From positions 5,022,001 through 5,086,000 of the forward strand of contig NZ_CP138332.1 of NCBI RefSeq assembly GCF_033955345.1: a DNA stretch of 64,000 nucleotides, in the 5' to 3' direction. Shown here in pieces: positions 14,649 to 24,727 of this stretch (positions within the stretch are counted from its first letter, which is position 1; every line of letters starts with the position of its first letter). Below the pieces are notes generated by a model. The model saw only the letters and a program-made list of their open reading frames with translations, had not been told where the DNA came from and ran no database searches. This DNA is from Sphingobacterium bambusae (lineage in GTDB: Bacteria; Bacteroidota; Bacteroidia; Sphingobacteriales; Sphingobacteriaceae). The position numbers and the translations under genes are program-made.

Positions 14649-17199
14649 TTGCATCTGTCGATCCATTTGATTCTTCGTTATCTGTATCGGCATCCGATCC
14701 TTCGATTCCTTCGATTTCCTCGTCTTCCTCGCGGGCTACTTTGGTGATCGAAGCGATGGCGTCCGTTTCCTTCAGCGTAATTAGGCGCACACCCTGTGTG
14801 GCGCGTCCCATCACGCGAAGCGTATCTACACCAATCCGTATCACGATTCCCGACTTGTTGATCATCATGAGATCGTCGGCATCGGTCACCCCTTTGATCG
14901 CCACCAACTCGCCCGTTTTATCGGTCACGTTGATGGTTTTGACACCTTTACCACCCCGGTTTGTTACGCGGTAGTCTTCGATGTCGGTGCGCTTGCCGTA
15001 TCCTTTCTCGGAAACCACCAATACCGTGGTATCCGTACTATCTACAGCAATCATGCCAACTACTTCATCGCTTTCGCTGGCTAGGCTAATACCACGCACA
15101 CCGGTAGCCGTTCTTCCCATTGGGCGAACCGTCGATTCATTGAATCGGATCGCTCTTCCCGAACGTAAGGCCATCACCACCTCGCTGTTACCTGTCGTTA
15201 GACATGCTTCTAGCAGCTCATCACCCTCGTTGATATTGATGGCGTTGATACCGTTAGCACGTGGACGCGAGTAGGCCTCCAGCGATGTTTTCTTGATTGT
15301 ACCTTTTTTGGTACACATGATGATAAAGTTGTTCTCCAAGTAGTCCTGATCCTTCAGGTTGATGATCTTGATGAAAGCCTTGATCTTCTCTTCCTTCGGC
15401 ACATTGATAATGTTCTGTAGGGCACGTCCGCGCGATGTGCGGCTACCTTCCGGTATTTCGAATGCACGAAGCCAGAAGCAACGACCCTTATCCGTAAAGA
15501 GTAGGAGATAGTTGTGCGCAGAGGCCGTGATGATATGCTCGGTAAAGTCCTCGTCGCGGGTAGTAGAGCCGATAGCCCCCTTGCCGCCGCGTCCTTGCCT
15601 ACGGTATTCCGTAAGCGGCGTGCGCTTCACGTAGGAGTTGTGCGAAATGGTGATTACGATCTCTTCATCGTCGATGAAATCTTCCATACGCATATCTTCT
15701 GCCGAATGCACAATCTGCGAACGGCGCTCATCACCATATTTCTCTTTGATCTCGGCAAGTTCATCTTTAATGATCTTCATGCGCAGACCCTCATCAGCCA
15801 ATACTTCTTTCAAGTAGTCGATCGTTTTCATCAACTCCGCATATTCTTCTTTGATCTTGTCGCGTTCTAGTCCGGTCAACCGTCTCAGCGTCATATCCAA
15901 GATGGCACGTGCTTGTACATCGGTTAGTCCAAACTGCTCCATCAAGCCCAAGCGCGCGTCTTCCGGCGTATCTGATGCACGAATCAATTTGATGACTTCA
16001 TCCAAATGATCCAATGCGATCAAGTATCCTTCTAAGATATGTGCTCTTTTTTCAGCTTCTGCCAGTTCGAATTTCGTACGGCGGATAACCACTTCATGGC
16101 GGTGCTCCACAAATTCGTGGATCATGTCTTTCAGGTTCAGCAGCATCGGACGTCCTTTTACCAAGGCGATGTTGTTTACTGAAAATGAAGTTTGTAGCGC
16201 TGTATATTTGTAGAGGTTGTTTAATACCACATTGGCATTGGCCTCTCTTTTTATTTCGTAAACAATACGGAAACCGTCACGATCGGATTCGTCACGTATA
16301 GTAGCTATACCTTCGATTTTTTTCTCGTTCACCAGCTCGGCCGTACGCTCGATCATATTGGCTTTATTGACCTGGTAGGGGATCTCCGTCACAATGATAC
16401 ACTCGCGTCCATTCTTCAAGGTTTCGATTTCCGCTCTACCGCGCATCACCACGCGTCCGCGACCCGTTTCGCAGGCATCCTTCACGCCGTTATAGCCGTA
16501 AATAATACCGCCCGTTGGGAAGTCGGGGCCTTTGATGTGCTGCATCAATTCGGAAACCTCTATATCGCGGTTATCAATGTAGGCTACCGTACCGTCGATT
16601 ACCTCCGAAAGGTTGTGTGGCGCCATATTGGTGGCCATACCTACTGCAATACCGGATGCTCCGTTGACCAATAAATTGGGGATACGTGTCGGCAAGACCG
16701 TCGGCTCCTGCAGGGAATCATCGAAATTGAGTTGGAAGTCCACCGTATCTTTATTAATATCGGAAAGGATTTCCTCGGCTATCTTTTTCAACCTAGCCTC
16801 GGTATAACGCATGGCCGCTGGAGGGTCACCATCTACCGATCCGTAGTTTCCTTGTCCATCCACCAACGGATAGCGCATGCTCCACTCTTGTGCCAAACGT
16901 ACCATCGCATCGTACACCGACGAATCACCATGCGGGTGATACTTACCTAAAACGTCTCCAACAATACGGGCAGATTTCTTGTAAGGTTTTCCACTCGTTA
17001 CGCCCAAGTCCAACATGCCATAAAGTACACGTCTGTGTACAGGTTTCATACCGTCTCTAGCATCGGGTAGGGCACGGGAAACAATGACTGACATAGAATA
17101 ATCTATGTAGGCAGATTTCATTTGATCCTCGATGTTAATAGGAATGATCCTGTCGTTTGCAGGGACTAAATTGTTTTCGTTTTCTGTTTCTTCAGCCAT
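14629..17199 (-). CDS. gyrA: DNA gyrase subunit A
   Basis: The 856-residue protein has the breakage-reunion domain with MKPVHRRVLYGM, catalytic Tyr132 (AAMRYTEARL) and a quinolone region reading GKYHPHGDSSVYDAM. Ser93 and Asp97, equivalent to Ser83 and Asp87 of E. coli, are the sensitive residues. The C-terminal beta-pinwheel starts with the GyrA box QGRGGKG and ends in an acidic Asp/Glu/Asn-rich tail. It supplies the DNA-cutting half of the A2B2 enzyme; gyrB is not in the window. Two TPR genes follow in the same operon. Confidence 0.98.
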   Translation of the reverse strand: MAEETENENNLVPANDRIIPINIEDQMKSAYIDYSMSVIVSRALPDARDGMKPVHRRVLYGMLDLGVTSGKPYKKSARIVGDVLGKYHPHGDSSVYDAMVRLAQEWSMRYPLVDGQGNYGSVDGDPPAAMRYTEARLKKIAEEILSDINKDTVDFQLNFDDSLQEPTVLPTRIPNLLVNGASGIAVGMATNMAPHNLSEVIDGTVAYIDNRDIEVSELMQHIKGPDFPTGGIIYGYNGVKDACETGRGRVVMRGRAEIETLKNGRECIIVTEIPYQVNKANMIERTAELVNEKKIEGIATIRDESDRDGFRIVYEIKREANANVVLNNLYKYTALQTSFSVNNIALVKGRPMLLNLKDMIHEFVEHRHEVVIRRTKFELAEAEKRAHILEGYLIALDHLDEVIKLIRASDTPEDARLGLMEQFGLTDVQARAILDMTLRRLTGLERDKIKEEYAELMKTIDYLKEVLADEGLRMKIIKDELAEIKEKYGDERRSQIVHSAEDMRMEDFIDDEEIVITISHNSYVKRTPLTEYRRQGRGGKGAIGSTTRDEDFTEHIITASAHNYLLLFTDKGRCFWLRAFEIPEGSRTSRGRALQNIINVPKEEKIKAFIKIINLKDQDYLENNFIIMCTKKGTIKKTSLEAYSRPRANGINAININEGDELLEACLTTGNSEVVMALRSGRAIRFNESTVRPMGRTATGVRGISLASESDEVVGMIAVDSTDTTVLVVSEKGYGKRTDIEDYRVTNRGGKGVKTINVTDKTGELVAIKGVTDADDLMMINKSGIVIRIGVDTLRVMGRATQGVRLITLKETDAIASITKVAREEDEEIEGIEGSDADTDNEESNGSTDANDNNEQ

Positions 17200-17495
17200 A
17201 TTTATGTGGTTTCGATAAAACTTGATGTGTTAAGAAATTTGCACACATCGCATGCGAAGTTACGAATTTTTTTAATTGATAGGTGTATGCACTGCGCCGA
17301 AAAAGTTGATCTATAGCGCCTGCAAACCTGTGAATAGCATATAGTGAGCCAGTTGCTGAAATTCGCGGTAGATACCTTTCCGCGAAAAACAAAGGTGCTT
17401 AGTTTTATTTCTGTCATATTTTTATTAAAAAAAGCTAATGTTTGTGTTTTTTATAATAAAAGTTTGCAAAGTGTGATAAAATTTAAAAAATATGC
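17200..17495. other. Intergenic region between divergent gyrA and serC
   Basis: The gap of about 370 bp holds no supported gene. The minus strand has TAACTTCG at 17262-17255, a near match to TAnnTTTG that could serve gyrA. The serC-proximal part is AT-rich. Confidence 0.5.
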
Positions 17496-17503
17496 TATTT
17501 TTG
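17496..17503 (+). promoter_or_regulatory. Candidate -7 element for serC
   Basis: TATTTTTG matches TAnnTTTG, 66 nt before the serC ATG. The nearest TTTG upstream (17463-17466) is too far for a normal spacer, so only half the promoter is convincing. Confidence 0.45.
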
Positions 17504-17569
17504 CTTTTCATTTGACCAAGGGATGTCGAATGGCTATGTTATAATTTATTTACTATTAATATATTAACG

Positions 17570-18640
17570 ATGAAACACAATTTTGGGGCAGGACCATGCA
17601 TTCTTCCAAAGGAAGTATTTCAAGAAGCTTCCGAAGCAGTTATTGAGTTTAACAATACCGGGCTTTCCATTCTTGAAATATCGCACCGTTCCAAAGAGTT
17701 CGAGCAAGTGGTCATTGAAGCTGAAGCATTGGTGAGAGAGCTGTTGAATGTGCCTGCCGATTATTCGGTCCTGTTTTTACAGGGTGGTGCTAGCCAGCAG
17801 TTTGCCATGGTGCCGATGAACATTTTGCCGGAGGGAGGAAAGGCTGCGTATTTAGATACAGGCGTTTGGGCTTCGAAAGCAGCCAAAGAAGCGTCGAAAC
17901 TAGGTACTGTTGAAATTGTTGCTTCATCGTCGGATAAGAATTATACCTACATTCCAAAGGATTTCACCGTTCCGGCGGATGCTACCTATTTTCACTATAC
18001 CTCAAACAACACCATCTACGGAACAGAGATTTTCGAGAAACCAAATGTTAATATTCCTACCGTGGTGGATATGTCTTCAGACATTTTAAGCCGGGTGATC
18101 AACGTTGCTGATTTTGATATTATCTATGCGGGTGCACAAAAGAACATGGGGCCGGCAGGCGTTACCTTGGTGATCGTGAAAAATGATTTGCTCGGCAAAT
18201 CGGCTCGCGTTATCCCAAGTATCTTCGATTACCAGCAACATGCTAAAGCTGGTTCGATGTACAATACGCCGCCTGTTTACTCGATCTACGTATCAATGTT
18301 GAACCTGCGTTGGTTGAAAGCCAAAGGTGGGGTGGAAGTGATTGAGCAAGAAAACATCATTAAGGCGCGCACGCTATACGAAGAAATTGAACGCAATCCA
18401 TTCTTCAAAGGCACAGCCGCCGAGGCGGATCGCTCACGTATGAACATCACCTTTGTGATGGACACTGCAGAGCAGGAAGCTGCATTTTTGGAATTGGCGA
18501 AAGAGCGCGGCTTGGTCGGTATTAAAGGGCACCGCTCGGTGGGTGGTTTCCGCGCCTCGATCTATAATGCCTTGACGATTTCGTCGATCAATGCTTTGGT
18601 GGATGCGATGAAGGAGTTTGAAGAAAAGCATTCCTCATAG
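17570..18640 (+). CDS. serC: Phosphoserine aminotransferase
   Basis: The enzyme converts 3-phosphohydroxypyruvate and glutamate to phosphoserine in serine synthesis. It starts with the class-V motif NFGAGPCILP. PLP-binding Lys191 lies in YAGAQKNMGPAG, and SVGGFRASIYNA is near the C-terminus. At 356 residues the length is normal. The next gene, serA, supplies its substrate. The same protein can serve in pyridoxal phosphate synthesis. Confidence 0.97.
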   Translation: MKHNFGAGPCILPKEVFQEASEAVIEFNNTGLSILEISHRSKEFEQVVIEAEALVRELLNVPADYSVLFLQGGASQQFAMVPMNILPEGGKAAYLDTGVWASKAAKEASKLGTVEIVASSSDKNYTYIPKDFTVPADATYFHYTSNNTIYGTEIFEKPNVNIPTVVDMSSDILSRVINVADFDIIYAGAQKNMGPAGVTLVIVKNDLLGKSARVIPSIFDYQQHAKAGSMYNTPPVYSIYVSMLNLRWLKAKGGVEVIEQENIIKARTLYEEIERNPFFKGTAAEADRSRMNITFVMDTAEQEAAFLELAKERGLVGIKGHRSVGGFRASIYNALTISSINALVDAMKEFEEKHSS

Positions 18641-18725
18641 GAGTTCGTTACTGAAATCCCTGTCCTAGGCAGCGGTTTCAACTCTTCATTTTTGACTTTT
18701 TTACTTTTTACTTTTTAATTTAACA

Positions 18726-19673
18726 ATGAGAATATTAGCAAACGATGGTATTGACGCAGCCGGAAAAAGACTGTTGGAAGAAGCCGGTTTTGAAGTTGAT
18801 ACAAACCATATACCTCAAGAAGAATTAGCCGATAAGCTAAATGCCTATGATGCCGTAACGGTGCGCAGTGCTACAAAATTGCGTCAGGCGCTTATCGATG
18901 TATGCCCCAATATCAAAGCGATCGGTCGTGGCGGTGTGGGCATGGACAATATTGATGTTGACTATGCGCGCTCCAAAGGTATTGCCGTGATCAATACCCC
19001 TGCAGCCTCTTCCTTGTCTGTTGCAGAACTGGTCTTCGCTCATTTACTTAACGGCGTACGTTTCTTATTTGATGCCAACCGTAAAATGCCGGTAGAAGGC
19101 GATACCAATTTCGCAGGCTTGAAGAAAGCTTACGCTAAAGGGGTAGAGCTGCGTGGCAAAACAATTGGTGTGGTAGGCTTTGGCCGCATTGGTCGTGAAA
19201 CCGCGAAAGTAGCCCTAGGCCTTGGTATGGATGTGATCTACACCGATCTGTTTGATGGTCCTACGACCTTGAGCGTAGCATTCTCTGGCGGTATTACGGT
19301 GGAGCTTCCTGTAAAGCAAGTGAGCTTCGAGGAGCTGTTGAAAGCGGCTGATTTCATAAGCTTACACGTTCCTTTCTTGGATAAACCCGCGATCGGTAAA
19401 GAAGAGTTTGCCTTGTTGAAAGATGGCGTGGGCTTGGTTAACGCATCACGCGGTGGTGTGATCGATGAGTTGGCCTTGATCGAGGCATTGGACAGCGGCA
19501 AGGTATCGTTTGCGGCATTAGACGTGTTCGATAACGAACCTACACCACGTAAAGAACTTTTGGCGCACCCACGCATATCGTTGACACCGCACATTGGGGC
19601 GGCAACAAACGAGGCACAAGAGCGTATCGGTATTGAACTTGCCGAGCTGTTGATAGACAGCTTGAAGAAGTAG
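18726..19673 (+). CDS. serA: D-3-phosphoglycerate dehydrogenase (short form without ACT domain)
   Basis: A 315-residue D-2-hydroxyacid dehydrogenase. The NAD-binding GFGRIG lies at residues 151-156. The active-site residues are Arg242 (ASRGG), Glu271 (DNEP) and His289 (TPHIGAAT). AIGRGGVGMDNID is typical of SerA. It lacks the regulatory ACT domain, so serine feedback would have to act otherwise. Its place 85 bp behind serC supports the assignment over other hydroxyacid dehydrogenases. Confidence 0.92.
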   Translation: MRILANDGIDAAGKRLLEEAGFEVDTNHIPQEELADKLNAYDAVTVRSATKLRQALIDVCPNIKAIGRGGVGMDNIDVDYARSKGIAVINTPAASSLSVAELVFAHLLNGVRFLFDANRKMPVEGDTNFAGLKKAYAKGVELRGKTIGVVGFGRIGRETAKVALGLGMDVIYTDLFDGPTTLSVAFSGGITVELPVKQVSFEELLKAADFISLHVPFLDKPAIGKEEFALLKDGVGLVNASRGGVIDELALIEALDSGKVSFAALDVFDNEPTPRKELLAHPRISLTPHIGAATNEAQERIGIELAELLIDSLKK

Positions 19674-19694
19674 TTCTCCGCATAATCTTACTTA

Positions 19695-19737
19695 TGCGGC
19701 ACAAAAGCAATTTCCAGCGTTTGTGCCGCATTTTTTG
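19695..19737 (+). terminator. Terminator after serC-serA
   Basis: TGCGGCACAAA and TTTGTGCCGCA form a perfect 11-bp stem, followed by TTTTTTG. It separates the serine and lysine operons. Confidence 0.93.
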
Positions 19738-19800
19738 TTTAATATACACGTTGAATTAATTACTTTTACACGTTTTTAAAGAATAGCTTACAATAAAATT

Positions 19801-21114
19801 ATGAAAATTTTAAAATTCGGTGGTACTTCTGTGGGTAGTGCCCAGCGCATCAAAGGGCTGCTGGATATTGTGAATCCTGCAGAGCGCCAGATTGTCGTTT
19901 TATCCGCTGTGGCGGGCACAACGAATGCTTTGGTAGAAATTGGTCAAGCCTTTTTGGCCGGAAAGCGCGAAGAAGCGATAGAACTTGTCAAACAACATAA
20001 AAATAAGTATGAATACCTCATCAAGGAATTGTTCAGTACCGAGCAGGGGCTCGATAAGGGCAAGAACCTGATCGATTACCATTTCAATTATATTGCTTCT
20101 TTAGGCAATGAGATGTTTACACCTGTTGAAGAGAAGATTACCCTTGCGCAAGGCGAGCTGCTATCAACCACCTTATTTCATTTTCATTTGGAGGAGATTG
20201 GTGTGCCTTCGGTGCTTTTGCCAGCCTTGGATTTTATGAAGATCGATGAGGACAATGAGCCAATGGTGGAATACATCGGCGAGAAATTAAAGAATTTGTT
20301 GAGCATACATCCGGCAAATACCTTGTTCATTACGCAGGGCTTTATCTGTCGCAACTCCTTTGGCGAGATCGATAACCTGCGCCGTGGCGGATCCGATTAT
20401 ACGGCTTCCCTTATTGGCGCTGCTATCCAAGCCGACGAGGTGCAGATCTGGACAGATATCGATGGTATGCACAATAACGATCCGCGCGTGGTGAAAAATA
20501 CCTCGCCGATTGCCAACCTCAGCTTTGATGAAGCTGCGGAGCTTGCTTACTTCGGAGCGAAGATCTTACATCCACAAAGCGTTTTTCCAGCACAAAAATA
20601 CAATGTGCCGGTACGCCTTTTGAATACTATGGATCCGCAAGCAGCAGGTACGCTGATTAGCAAAGAGGGGGGAACCACCGGACAGATCCGCGCTATCGCC
20701 GCGAAGGATGATATCACGGCTATACACATACATTCTTCCCGCATGTTGTTGGCTTACGGCTTCCTACGCAAGATTTTCGAAATTTTCGAGCGCTATAAAA
20801 CGCCGATCGATATGATCACGACCTCGGAAGTTGCCGTGTCGCTTACCATAGACGATACCCGCAACCTTGGCGATATCATTCGTGAGGTGGAAGATTTTGG
20901 ACATGTGCGCGTAGACCACAACCAAACGATTGTTTGTGTGGTGGGCGACTTCAGCGCCAATACGCATGGCTATGCGGCGCGGGTGCTCGATGCCGTAAAA
21001 CATCTTCCTTTACGCATGATCTCTTATGGAGGCTCTGACTACAATGTTTCCATCCTGTTGGATACGGAGCACAAAACGGAAGCCCTTCGCTCTTTACATA
21101 ACCGTTTATTTTAA
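19801..21114 (+). CDS. lysC: Monofunctional aspartate kinase (lysine-type)
   Basis: The enzyme phosphorylates aspartate, the first step to lysine, threonine and methionine. It has MKILKFGGTSVGSA at the start, the central RRGGSDYTASLIGAAI and IWTDIDGMHNNDPRVV motifs, and tandem ACT domains in the last 130 residues (ITAIHIHSSRML, TIVCVVGDF). At 437 residues it resembles lysine-sensitive AK-III. It is paired with lysA 13 bp downstream. I see no lysine riboswitch in the short leader, so feedback probably acts through the ACT domains. Confidence 0.93.
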   Translation: MKILKFGGTSVGSAQRIKGLLDIVNPAERQIVVLSAVAGTTNALVEIGQAFLAGKREEAIELVKQHKNKYEYLIKELFSTEQGLDKGKNLIDYHFNYIASLGNEMFTPVEEKITLAQGELLSTTLFHFHLEEIGVPSVLLPALDFMKIDEDNEPMVEYIGEKLKNLLSIHPANTLFITQGFICRNSFGEIDNLRRGGSDYTASLIGAAIQADEVQIWTDIDGMHNNDPRVVKNTSPIANLSFDEAAELAYFGAKILHPQSVFPAQKYNVPVRLLNTMDPQAAGTLISKEGGTTGQIRAIAAKDDITAIHIHSSRMLLAYGFLRKIFEIFERYKTPIDMITTSEVAVSLTIDDTRNLGDIIREVEDFGHVRVDHNQTIVCVVGDFSANTHGYAARVLDAVKHLPLRMISYGGSDYNVSILLDTEHKTEALRSLHNRLF

Positions 21115-21127
21115 TTGATCGATACGC

Positions 21128-22294
21128 ATGTTGTTTAACAAGTCTCAGGAAGAGAAAATAAAGCATTTAGAAACACCCTTTTATTACTACGACTTAGCGC
21201 TGCTGAATACAACCTTGGATCAGGCCAAGGCAGCTGCCGATAAGTATGATTTTCATGTACACTACGCCTTGAAGGCAAACTTCAACGATCGTTTGTTGGA
21301 GACTATACAAGGGAAGGGCTTTGGCGCGGATTGCGTTAGCGGCAACGAGGTGCAGAAAGCTATAGACAGCGGCTTTCCGGCCAGCAAGATCACTTTTGCC
21401 GGTGTGGGCAAATCCGATAAGGAGATCCGTATGGCCCTAAAGCATGGGATCTTTACGTTCAACGTGGAGTCTATCCAAGAAATGGAAGTCATCAACGAAC
21501 TGGCGGAAGAAGAAGGGGTAGTGGCTAGTGTATCGCTACGCATCAATCCCAATGTGGATGCGCACACGCACCATTATATCACGACGGGGCTCGATGAGAA
21601 CAAATTTGGCGTGCCGACCTCCGAATTGGAGAAAGCGGCGGCTGTGATTCGCAAGTCGGCCAATGTGGAACTGATGGGCTTACATTTCCATGTGGGCTCG
21701 CAGATTACAGATATGAACGTGTTCAAAAGTTTGTGTGTCAAAGTGAACGAGTGGAAGAACTGGTTTGAGGAGCGTGGAACGCAAATCAAAGTGCTTAATG
21801 TAGGCGGCGGACTGGGCGTTGATTATCAGCAGCCGGACGCGCATCCTATTCCGGACTTTGAAGCCTATTTTGCGGTGTTCGACAAGTTTTTGGAGCGCTC
21901 GGCGCAACAAGAGGTGCACTTTGAGCTGGGCCGTGCCCTGATCGCGCAATGTGGATCCTTGGTGAGCAAGGTGCTGTATACCAAAAGCGGTATCAAGAAG
22001 CACTTTTTGGTGCTCGACGCAGGGATGACTGAGCTTATGCGGCCGGCTTTGTACCAAGCCTATCACCAGATAGAACGGGTGGGCGGCGACCATGCACAGG
22101 CAGCAACCTTAAACTATGATGTGGTAGGTCCTATTTGCGAGAGCTCGGACTGCTTTGGTAAGGAAGTGCCACTACCGGAGTCTAAGCGTGGCGATCTAAT
22201 CGCTATACGTACGGCCGGTGCATATGGTGAGGTGATGGCTTCCCGCTATAACCTGCGCGACGAAATTCGTTATGTATACGACAGTGAACTGTAA
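21128..22294 (+). CDS. lysA: Diaminopimelate decarboxylase
   Basis: The final step of lysine synthesis: meso-diaminopimelate to lysine and CO2. The alanine-racemase-fold PLP site is HYALKAN (Lys49). GLHFHVGSQ, NVGGGLGVDY and the active-site CESSDCF follow in order. At 388 residues it is slightly short but complete. It is co-transcribed with the aspartate kinase gene. Confidence 0.96.
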   Translation: MLFNKSQEEKIKHLETPFYYYDLALLNTTLDQAKAAADKYDFHVHYALKANFNDRLLETIQGKGFGADCVSGNEVQKAIDSGFPASKITFAGVGKSDKEIRMALKHGIFTFNVESIQEMEVINELAEEEGVVASVSLRINPNVDAHTHHYITTGLDENKFGVPTSELEKAAAVIRKSANVELMGLHFHVGSQITDMNVFKSLCVKVNEWKNWFEERGTQIKVLNVGGGLGVDYQQPDAHPIPDFEAYFAVFDKFLERSAQQEVHFELGRALIAQCGSLVSKVLYTKSGIKKHFLVLDAGMTELMRPALYQAYHQIERVGGDHAQAATLNYDVVGPICESSDCFGKEVPLPESKRGDLIAIRTAGAYGEVMASRYNLRDEIRYVYDSEL

Positions 22295-22358
22295 GCGCTA
22301 GTCTCAAGCCGGACAGCCATATAGATCATCTAAGCTATTTAGAAGCCGAATACTTTTC

Positions 22359-22473
22359 GTCATTGCGAGGAGGAGGAACGACGAGGAAGCAATCTTTGCG
22401 TGTTACATGCAGATTCACTTCCTACACAGCTGCCTTTGGCGGCCGTCATACTTCCTCGCAATGACCTTTTTTT
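22359..22473 (+). repeat. GTCATTGCGAGG-type inverted repeat, also a likely lysA terminator
   Basis: GTCATTGCGAGGA (22359-22371) pairs with TCCTCGCAATGAC (22453-22465). The interior also has GGAAGCAATCT and a run of GGA triplets. Elements starting CGTCATTGCGAGG and containing GAAGCAATC are known as dispersed intergenic repeats in several bacterial groups. On the plus strand the second arm is followed by T7, so the element can end lysA transcription. The T-run touches the stop codon of the response-regulator gene. Confidence 0.8.
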
Positions 22474-23197
22474 AACGGTGCGGTGGATTCACACGGAAGA
22501 TAAAGCCCGATCCGTAAATAGTTTCAATAGACAGCTGTTTAGAGTGCTTTAGCAGCTTCCTAATCCGAGAAATAAATACATCTAAGCTGCGTCCCATAAA
22601 GTAATCGTTTTCCCCCCATATCTGCAGCAGGATATCTTCACGGCGCAACAGTTTCTCTTGGTTTTCATTTAGAAAAAGCATCACCTGCATCTCGCGCAAG
22701 GTGAGGTCTACCTGCTTGCCATCGGGGCAGTTCATTTTATGGGTGTTTCGGTTGATCTGCACATCGCCAATCTGCGTGAGTATACTGTCGGGTTCGCGGG
22801 GCAAGGGCTGCGGACGCTGAAAGTCCAGTCGCTTTAAAATGTTCTTGATGCGTAGCACCAACTCATCCACATCGAAGGGCTTGGTGATGTAATCGTCTGC
22901 TCCGATATTAAGCCCTTGTAAGCGATCTTTTTTTTCACGCCGAGCTGTCAGAAAAAGAAAGGGTTGCCCGGCGAGCTGCTCACTAATTTCTGCCGCCAGC
23001 TGGAAGCCGTTATAGTCGGGCAATTGCACGTCGATAAGTACCAAGTCGAAATTGCTGGATGCCTTAAACACTTGCAGTGCTTCGGTAGCGCTTTTGGTCC
23101 ATGCTACCTCGAACCCCACCATTTCTAGATATTGCGACACCACATTGCCGAGGTCGGTTTCATCTTCTACATACAAGAGTCGTCGTTTTTGCTCCAT
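22472..23197 (-). CDS. OmpR/PhoB-family response regulator (241 aa)
   Basis: The N-terminal receiver domain has the acidic pair Glu11-Asp12, phospho-acceptor Asp56 (LIDVQLPD), Thr84 and Lys106 (DYITKPFD). The C-terminal winged helix has VDLTLREMQVMLFLNENQ and the recognition region SLDVFISRIRKLL. I chose ATG 23197 over an upstream TTG. It follows the sensor kinase gene by about 30 nt and is its partner. RRs of this type bind 11-bp direct repeats, which exist in the divergent region at 24728-24767. Confidence 0.95.
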   Translation of the reverse strand: MEQKRRLLYVEDETDLGNVVSQYLEMVGFEVAWTKSATEALQVFKASSNFDLVLIDVQLPDYNGFQLAAEISEQLAGQPFLFLTARREKKDRLQGLNIGADDYITKPFDVDELVLRIKNILKRLDFQRPQPLPREPDSILTQIGDVQINRNTHKMNCPDGKQVDLTLREMQVMLFLNENQEKLLRREDILLQIWGENDYFMGRSLDVFISRIRKLLKHSKQLSIETIYGSGFIFRVNPPHR

Positions 23198-23227
23198 GAG
23201 GTGATAAAAATAAGCGTTCAAAAATAA

Positions 23228-24622
23228 TTAATCGATCCAAATCGTAAATAGGGTGCCTGAATCTTTGGCACTATCGACATCGAGTTGCCAACCGTGTGCC
23301 TCGGCAACCTTCTTGACGTAAAATAGACCTAAGCCTAGACCTGGCCGATTGCTAGATTCTTCGCCTCGGTAGAACTTCTGAAAAATAGATTTTAGCTGCT
23401 TCTCATCTAGGCCTATGCCGTTATCGCCAATCTGTATGCCCGTGCGATCGGCCTGCCGTATAAGCTGCACGCGGATACTTTTGCGTATGGACTTATTGTA
23501 CTTGATCGCGTTATCAAAAATATTATATATCGCTGTTGTAAACAGGAACTTGTTGACTTTTATTTCGATGTCTGCATCAGGCAGATCGTTGATCAATTCC
23601 AGATCGATATGCTGCTCTAAGGATAGGCGATAATCGCTTACCGACTCCGCCAGTAGGGGCAGCAAGGGGAGGCTCTCCTGCTCGAGGTTATACTCGTTCA
23701 GTTCGGTGATATTAAGCGCTTGCTTAATAAGCTTTTGCAAGCGGGAGGACTGCCGCGCGATGATGGCCGTCAATTCGGGAATCTTCTCTTTCCACAATGC
23801 CTGATCCAGATTTTCAATGCTTCTGTTGGCCACGATAATGGTGGTGATCGGCGTATGAAACTCATGGGTGATGCTATTCAGGAAGTCGGAAGTCATCTCG
23901 GTCATTTTCTTTTGCCGCAGCCAGTTTCGGTAGGTTAAAAAGTAGATACCGATGACCATGGCGATGGCTAGAAAAGACAGGAGCAGCGTGGGCATCATCT
24001 GCTTCAGGATTTTGTAAAATCGGGAATCGAGATCGTCGGCATGAAGCTCAAATGCAATTTTGTAGGAGTTGCCCTGCGGACTGCTAACCGTAAGGCCGGT
24101 AATTTGGTTCTGCTTGTCAATAACATCCAAGGAGCCATCGATTAAGATATGGGGGATTTGCTCATCCACCTTCCATTTGCCGTTGAGCACGGGAATGTAG
24201 TGGCGACCATCAAAGGTGATCTGCAGATCGGTGATGATCAAAGCAAAGTTCATGGTAGTATCTAATGTTCTGCTGATGACAAGCTCCCGGAAGATGCTGT
24301 CCATATTGCTTTTATCCCGCAAGGCGGTGAAGAGGGTGTCACAGAAAGATTGTGTCAACTTATCAAACTTTGGAGAACCATCGCCATAGGCCTCGCGAAA
24401 TCCGGCATAGCGCGGCTTGATAATGGAGTCTATAATCTTCTGTCCGCCTAGGAAAAGCTTATCGTTTAGCATCAAATTGCGGTAGGCGCTATCCAAGCTC
24501 TTGCGCTCCTGCACCTGATATTGGTTGTTGCGCAAGACAAAGGTATTGTAGATAAGCAGGTACTGCACAATAAATAGCACCGAGAAGCTAATAATGGATA
24601 TAGGGATATGCTTTTTGTTCAT
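23228..24622 (-). CDS. Two-component sensor histidine kinase (464 aa)
   Basis: The first membrane helix is at residues 7-27. A periplasmic sensor region of about 180 residues with no recognised fold follows, then a second helix at 211-230. The HisKA domain carries His253 (ITHEFHTPITT). The ATPase domain has the N box around Asn371 (NIFDNAIKYN), DNGIGL near 400 and GLGLGLFYVKK near 428. It transfers phosphate to the regulator encoded just downstream. The signal is unknown. The divergent GH92 locus suggests glycan or envelope cues, but this is inference. Confidence 0.94.
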   Translation of the reverse strand: MNKKHIPISIISFSVLFIVQYLLIYNTFVLRNNQYQVQERKSLDSAYRNLMLNDKLFLGGQKIIDSIIKPRYAGFREAYGDGSPKFDKLTQSFCDTLFTALRDKSNMDSIFRELVISRTLDTTMNFALIITDLQITFDGRHYIPVLNGKWKVDEQIPHILIDGSLDVIDKQNQITGLTVSSPQGNSYKIAFELHADDLDSRFYKILKQMMPTLLLSFLAIAMVIGIYFLTYRNWLRQKKMTEMTSDFLNSITHEFHTPITTIIVANRSIENLDQALWKEKIPELTAIIARQSSRLQKLIKQALNITELNEYNLEQESLPLLPLLAESVSDYRLSLEQHIDLELINDLPDADIEIKVNKFLFTTAIYNIFDNAIKYNKSIRKSIRVQLIRQADRTGIQIGDNGIGLDEKQLKSIFQKFYRGEESSNRPGLGLGLFYVKKVAEAHGWQLDVDSAKDSGTLFTIWID

Positions 24623-24727
24623 GTGATCGTTAAAGACCGTCTATCTTGAGCCCAGGTCTGCATTTAATACGCGATAATACAATAAAAATCGAACATTGCG
24701 CCCTGAAAAAGGCGGATTATTGCGCCC

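Noticed and set aside
19738..19800. Lysine riboswitch before the aspartate kinase gene
   Set aside because: Only about 60 bp separate the terminator from the ATG, too short for an L-box, and no stacked helices are visible.
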